52,267 nucleotides of DNA from an uncultured Tenacibaculum sp. (GTDB lineage: Bacteria > Bacteroidota > Bacteroidia > Flavobacteriales > Flavobacteriaceae), in contig CANMWK010000023.1 of NCBI GenBank assembly GCA_947501615.1, forward strand, positions 1 to 52,267, written 5' to 3'. Of this stretch, positions 49,110 through 52,267 are shown one piece after another. A program made the translations under genes and the position numbers. The notes beneath the pieces are model-generated. The model worked only from the letters and a program-made list of their open reading frames with translations, ran no database searches and was not told the DNA's origin. Numbering within the stretch: the stretch's first letter is position 1; each line of letters starts with the position of its first letter.

Positions 49110-49426
49110 AAAGCGCGTTTTTTTCTCAGCTCGAACCATTTAAATATGCCGCAGTAAAAAGTTTTTCAATTTTTCATTCAGATTCCGTCCTGTTTTACTG
49201 CCTTAAAAAGTATTGAGAAACTATATAAGATTTCACAGGTCTTTGATCAGTCAAAAAGTTTATAGATTAGCTTGAAAAAAAGCGATTTTTTAATCCGTTT
49301 TACTCCGCAAAAACTCCATGTTGCTTATTTTTCTCATCGCTTTTTTTCTTTGTACTAGGCACTAGACTTTAAAAATTAGCCTAATTTATCCGTCGCTATT
49401 TATTAAGATTTGTTATGCGCTTTAAC
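49107..49426 (-). repeat. Geneless cassette NC1, copy 11
   Basis: 320 bp, no ORF. The second half is by eye the same as copy 1 (CTTTGATCAG, CCATGTTGC, CGTCGCTATTTATTAAG). Confidence 0.85.
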
Positions 49427-49613
49427 GGTTAGTATAAAAAATCGTAGGGCAGGTGATAAGTAGTACACTTCGATTTGACACTAAGCCAAATATAAATATT
49501 TTGCTTTTATCTTTAATATTGAAACACCAAATTTTATATTTGGCGACCTTGCAAGAAGACCCCAAGCCTTTATTCAAAGCTCTTAACCCGCCCTATGTTT
49601 TTTATACAGTGTT
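49424..49613 (-). other. attC-like site, 187 bp class
   Basis: AAC 49424-49426 to GTT 49611-49613. Arms GTATAAAAAATCGTAGGGC and GCCCTATGTTTTTTATAC pair. The next cassette has ends GTTGTGCATA/TATGCACAAC. Confidence 0.88.
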
Positions 49614-49625
49614 GTGCATAGTGTT

Positions 49626-50075
49626 TTATTCTTCAGGTTTTGTATAAGTCACTATATCAACTCCAATTCCGTTTGGGTCTACAATTGCAAAATGTCTATC
49701 TCCCCAAGGTTCATCTCGGATTTCAATTTCCATTTGGATTCCTTTGTCTTTTAGCTGTTTGTAAATTTCATCCACGTTCTCAACTTCTATAGTCAAATAC
49801 ACTCCTTTTCCATTAAACTCCGACTGGAAAATAGGTTTTTGACTTGGGTGGTTAGGTAGCAAAAAGCCAATTCCAGCTGATTTATCAGGTGTGTGCATTA
49901 AAAGATAGAACTCGTTCTCAAAAGTTATTTCGAAGCCCAAAACTTCTGTGTAAAATTTCTTGGTTTCCTGCAATTTTTCGGTAATTATTCCTGCGTTAAG
50001 TTTCATCTTGTCTGTTGTTTGTGCATTTGCCCAACCTAATGTCAGAACAAACACGGTTAATAATAATGTTTTCAT
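49626..50075 (-). CDS. Glyoxalase/VOC-fold protein with signal peptide
   Basis: The ATG at 50073-50075 (MKTLLLTVFVLTLGWANAQ) is chosen since it gives a signal peptide; the frame is open to 50141. The 149-residue protein is a single VOC/glyoxalase domain: KLNAGIITEKLQETKKFYTEVLGFEITFENEFYLLMHTP ... VYLTIEVENVDEIYKQLKDKGIQMEIEIRDEPWGDRHFAIVDPNGIGVDIVTYT. The closing GDRHFAIVDPNGIGVDI is the typical second half with the conserved metal-site Asp/Glu region changed (VDIV rather than E). Such exported forms may bind antibiotics or lactoylglutathione-like compounds. It follows an AraC gene in the same cassette. Confidence 0.87.
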   Translation of the reverse strand: MKTLLLTVFVLTLGWANAQTTDKMKLNAGIITEKLQETKKFYTEVLGFEITFENEFYLLMHTPDKSAGIGFLLPNHPSQKPIFQSEFNGKGVYLTIEVENVDEIYKQLKDKGIQMEIEIRDEPWGDRHFAIVDPNGIGVDIVTYTKPEE

Positions 50076-50143
50076 TGTCAATGATTTTGTTAGTACAAAT
50101 TTAGATTGATAAGGAAACGAGGAATTGTAAAAATCGGACAAAC

Positions 50144-50956
50144 TTAACGGAAGGCTTCGGAAGGAGTAACACCGTAAAATGTTTTGAAATTTTTAATGAA
50201 ATGGGCTTGGTCAAAAAATCCAACATCAAAGTACAGTTTGTTTTCTTTTAGACTTTGTTTTGAAGGTTTTGCATTCAAAATATGTTGAAAACGTACAACA
50301 TTACTAAACGATTTTGCAGTCGTACCAATATAAAAGTTAAAAATTCTGCGAAGTTGTCTCGGACTTAACCCTGTATTAAGGTCTTTTTCGGTGTCTAAAA
50401 ATCCATTCCTTTTGAAAATCAAGTTTAACGAACCCAAAAAGCGGTGGTCGTAGTTAATTCTTTGGTTTTTTGAAAATTCGATTATTTTTTCATTCAGGAT
50501 TTGTGTGATATTTTCAAATGAATCCGCTGGGTTGATTTCTGAATTAATCCACTCTGAAAAGTTGGGTGAAATTTTGTTCAATTCTTGGGATTGATTACTT
50601 AATGTTTTAGCATCAACTCCAAACAAATGTGTAAAAGCAGAAGGTAAAAACCGAATGCCGATATAATCAAATTCTTTTCCGATTGGGAACTGAACGAACT
50701 TTCTGCAAAATCCCATCACAAAGCTTTCAATTGGTTTTTTGTGTTCAAAAAATATGTCGATACAACCATCTGAAACCACACGGTAATTATAATCTCTTTT
50801 TAAAACTTTCTGTGTTTTAAGTTGCCAAAAACAGTAAACAAAGTTCTCTATTTCCTTATTTGGTTGGATTTCTTGATAACTTATTTTGTTATCGTTAGCC
50901 GAAACTGTTGGTTGAATCGGTTTGAAGTATTCTCTTATGGTTTTCAGTTCAGTCAC
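50144..50956 (-). CDS. AraC-family transcription regulator (270 aa)
   Basis: Bacteroidota-type AraC protein: an N-terminal DUF6597-like domain (YQEIQPNKEIENFVYCFWQLKTQ ... VVSDGCIDIFFEHKKPIESFVMGFCRKFVQFPIGKEFDYIGIRFLPSAFTHLF) and a C-terminal HTH_18 domain (NTGLSPRQLRRIFNFYIGTTAKSFSNVVRFQHILNAKPSKQSLKENKLYFDVGFFDQAHFIKNFKTFYGVTPSEAF). The sequence YFDVGFFDQAHFIKNFKTFYGVTPS is the standard second recognition segment. First gene of the cassette; it probably regulates the glyoxalase-fold gene downstream. ATG at 50954-50956. Confidence 0.9.
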   Translation of the reverse strand: MTELKTIREYFKPIQPTVSANDNKISYQEIQPNKEIENFVYCFWQLKTQKVLKRDYNYRVVSDGCIDIFFEHKKPIESFVMGFCRKFVQFPIGKEFDYIGIRFLPSAFTHLFGVDAKTLSNQSQELNKISPNFSEWINSEINPADSFENITQILNEKIIEFSKNQRINYDHRFLGSLNLIFKRNGFLDTEKDLNTGLSPRQLRRIFNFYIGTTAKSFSNVVRFQHILNAKPSKQSLKENKLYFDVGFFDQAHFIKNFKTFYGVTPSEAFR

Positions 50957-50979
50957 TGCGTCTTTTTCGCATTATGCAC

Positions 50980-51103
50980 AACGGTCTAGTGTATGAGTAG
51001 TAGCGGATTTTCACTCACCAACTTTTCAGTTTTACACTGACCTTTGTTTTATGTTAATACTCTTGTTTTGTTACTTAAACCGCTATTACTTATACACCGT
51101 GTT
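50980..51103 (-). other. attC-like site, 124 bp class
   Basis: AAC 50980-50982 to GTT 51101-51103. Arms GTGTATGAGTAGTAGCGG and CCGCTATTACTTATACAC pair. Sister of the site at 1934. Confidence 0.89.
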
Positions 51104-51119
51104 GGCGGTAGTTCTAGTT

Positions 51120-52025
51120 TTATTGTGTTGGTCTTAGTTTTTCTATAATCTCTGTGCTTACCCAATATAGGTTTTCACTTCTAACGAAAAACAAGTATTT
51201 ACCATCCGGTGTAATTCTCGGGCTTACTTCAGCAAAATCTGAATTTATCTTGTTACCCAGATTAATTGGTTTTGTCCACATTCCGTCTTGCCTTTTGAAA
51301 TAGACATAAATATCGTTGTCGTTTCTACTTTCATCTTCTTCGTTTTGACCAGTCACAAGTAAATAATCCTGACTTGGAGAAATGAATGCGTGATGACCAA
51401 AGCCAATTTCAATTTCCTGTACTTCGAGATATTTACCGTTTTTATTAGGTGCATACTTGAGTTTTATATTTCTTCCTGATATTTCGGTATAAAAAAGGTC
51501 TCCGTTTTTTGACTGATTGGGAGCAAATACCACTCCATCATTGATAGGTGATTCAAGTTCTATGGCATCACTCCAGGAATCTTCTAAACGGTTTACATAC
51601 CAGATTTTTTCATCGACAAAACTAGAGTCCAAAGCTGTGAAATAAATTCTTTTACCGTTAGGGCTGACAAATGGATGCATTTCTACATTTTTTTCCCCAT
51701 TTGTAAAATTTGCTCTTTTAATACGAGTCCATTCATTGTCTTTAAGTTTTGAGAAGTAGATAGATGTGTTTTCGTCTTTAGAATAAGCTGAAAAATATAT
51801 TTCATCTAAGTCAGGAGAAAACGAAATAGCACTTTCAAATCTTTCATCGAGTGAAATGATTCCTGGAGCAAACAATTCAGGAGTCAAGCCTGGTGGTTTT
51901 TGTCCAAAATAGAGGCTTTCTCCGGTTGAAGAATCATTCTCTTTTGTGTTCGGTTTTTCAGTTTTGCAAGCATTAAGAAGTACTACAAATACCAGTGCTA
52001 AGAATTTAATTATGTGGTTTTTCAA
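51120..52025 (-). CDS. PD40/TolB-like beta-propeller lipoprotein
   Basis: A 301-residue lipoprotein (MKNHIIKFLALVFVVLLNAC, Cys20) with a WD40-like PD40 propeller. Repeated units include SAISFSPDLDEIYFSAYSKDENTSIYFSKLKDNEW, MHPFVSPNGKRIYFTALDSS, HAFISPSQDYLLVTGQNEEDESRNDNDIYVYFKRQDGMW and VSPRITPDGKYLFFVRSENLYWV. Each has the SPDG-like turn and YF strand of the PD40 family, found in TolB and in many Bacteroidota periplasmic sensors. It may bind peptides or glycans at the outer membrane. Sole gene of its cassette (ends GTTGGCGGTA/TACCGCCAAC); ATG at 52023-52025. Confidence 0.88.
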   Translation of the reverse strand: MKNHIIKFLALVFVVLLNACKTEKPNTKENDSSTGESLYFGQKPPGLTPELFAPGIISLDERFESAISFSPDLDEIYFSAYSKDENTSIYFSKLKDNEWTRIKRANFTNGEKNVEMHPFVSPNGKRIYFTALDSSFVDEKIWYVNRLEDSWSDAIELESPINDGVVFAPNQSKNGDLFYTEISGRNIKLKYAPNKNGKYLEVQEIEIGFGHHAFISPSQDYLLVTGQNEEDESRNDNDIYVYFKRQDGMWTKPINLGNKINSDFAEVSPRITPDGKYLFFVRSENLYWVSTEIIEKLRPTQ

Positions 52026-52050
52026 TGCTTAATTTGTTTTAATTACCGCC

Positions 52051-52174
52051 AACGTTCCAACTAAAGAGTGTTGCTTTAGTTTCGTGTAAATTTAGTAAAA
52101 ATGACGGACTTTAGTTCGTCCGAGTGATTTTCCCAAGTGGGAAAATCCGCCTGCAATGCTTTTTAGTTATTGTT
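52051..52174 (-). other. attC-like site, 124 bp class (NC1 type)
   Basis: AAC 52051-52053 to GTT 52172-52174, same arms as at 6973; shares TTTCGTGTAAATTT with the site at 48986. Confidence 0.87.
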
Positions 52175-52267
52175 AAAGCGCGTTTTTTTCTCAGCTCGAA
52201 CCATTTAAATATGCCGCAGTAAAAAGTTTTTCAATTTTTCATTCAGATTCCGTCCTGTTTTACTGCC
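52172..52267 (-). repeat. Geneless cassette NC1, partial (right edge of window)
   Basis: The first 96 bases of another NC1 copy, cut by the end of the window just after TTTTACTGCC. Confidence 0.8.

Larger units (their letters stand above)
1..52267 (-). mobile_element. Integron-type gene-cassette array (platform not in window)
   Basis: The whole window is a head-to-tail array of cassettes, all read leftward. Each holds zero to seven genes and is bounded by an imperfect palindrome (AAC...GTT on the plus strand). The terminal bases of a cassette are complementary to each other, for example GTTGTGGTG at 258 with CACCACAAC at 1110, GTTAACACC at 5786 with GGTGTTAAC at 6505, and GTTAGGCAA at 9620 with TTGCCTAAC at 10323. 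In known integrons this follows from cassette circles carrying R' at one end and R'' at the other. No integrase gene or attI is visible. Gene polarity puts them to the right of the window. Assignment to integrons is inference from site structure; a different recombinase using attC-like hairpins cannot be excluded. Confidence 0.85.

Noticed and set aside
1..52267. CRISPR array
   Set aside because: The repeats are long, palindromic, of several families and separated by genes of varying size; there are no short regular spacers and no cas genes.

Overview
The window is AT-rich DNA from a member of the Bacteroidota, most likely a flavobacterium. The signs are short lipoprotein signals ending in SC/NC, AraC, LytTR and TonB-C-terminus genes, a DUF6268-like outer-membrane protein, PD40-type lipoproteins and very few Shine-Dalgarno sequences. 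No tRNA, rRNA, transposase, phage structural gene or integrase is visible.

The whole 52 kb is one gene-cassette array of integron type. Every credible gene lies on the minus strand. Genes or small operons are separated by about 48 imperfect palindromes that read AAC...GTT on the plus strand. The bases just inside one edge of each cassette (for example GTTAGGCAA at 9620) are the exact complement of those at its other edge (TTGCCTAAC at 10323-10331) and change from cassette to cassette. This is the signature of cassettes made by attC x attC or attC x attI recombination, where R' and R'' of one site end up at opposite ends of the linear cassette. The arms pair beyond these core bases and leave a longer unpaired spacer on the left (5-6 nt) than on the right (3-4 nt). 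Site lengths fall into three classes of about 61, 124 and 187 bp. By gene polarity, an integrase and attI would lie beyond the right end.

Layout, left to right. 1-7.4 kb: hypothetical proteins, a lipoprotein, a three-gene cassette with two serine beta-lactamase-fold hydrolases and an XRE membrane regulator, and a geneless cassette. 7.1-12.7 kb: a run of geneless NC1 cassettes, small orphans and a fused cassette with a pseudogene and a half attC. 12.7-24.6 kb: prolyl-oligopeptidase-type hydrolase, biotinyl/lipoyl-like protein, acyltransferase, channel-like protein, DEDD exonuclease, and an Abi-like reverse transcriptase split by a frameshift. 24.6-35.5 kb: a CHAT protease-like protein, a 3.9 kb seven-gene cassette (nonsense-interrupted outer-membrane protein, FMN reductase, fatty acid hydroxylase, AraC regulator), a glycine-zipper protein, and a TonB-C/LytTR cassette. 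35.5-40 kb: a four-gene defence-like operon (DUF262, TOPRIM/DUF4435-like nuclease, ABC-type ATPase, XRE). 40-52.3 kb: a membrane metalloprotease, hypothetical proteins, a 5'-nucleotidase cassette carrying an ORF-less group II intron, a glyoxalase/AraC cassette and a PD40 lipoprotein.

Three families of repeated geneless cassettes are interspersed: NC1 (about 320 bp, 13 copies including two cut by the window edges), NC2 (about 345 bp, 3 copies) and R3 (about 278 bp, 2 copies). The genes do not form one pathway. They look like a library of independently acquired functions, with several probable anti-phage or stress modules. All coordinates were counted by hand; no alignment, folding or database search was run.
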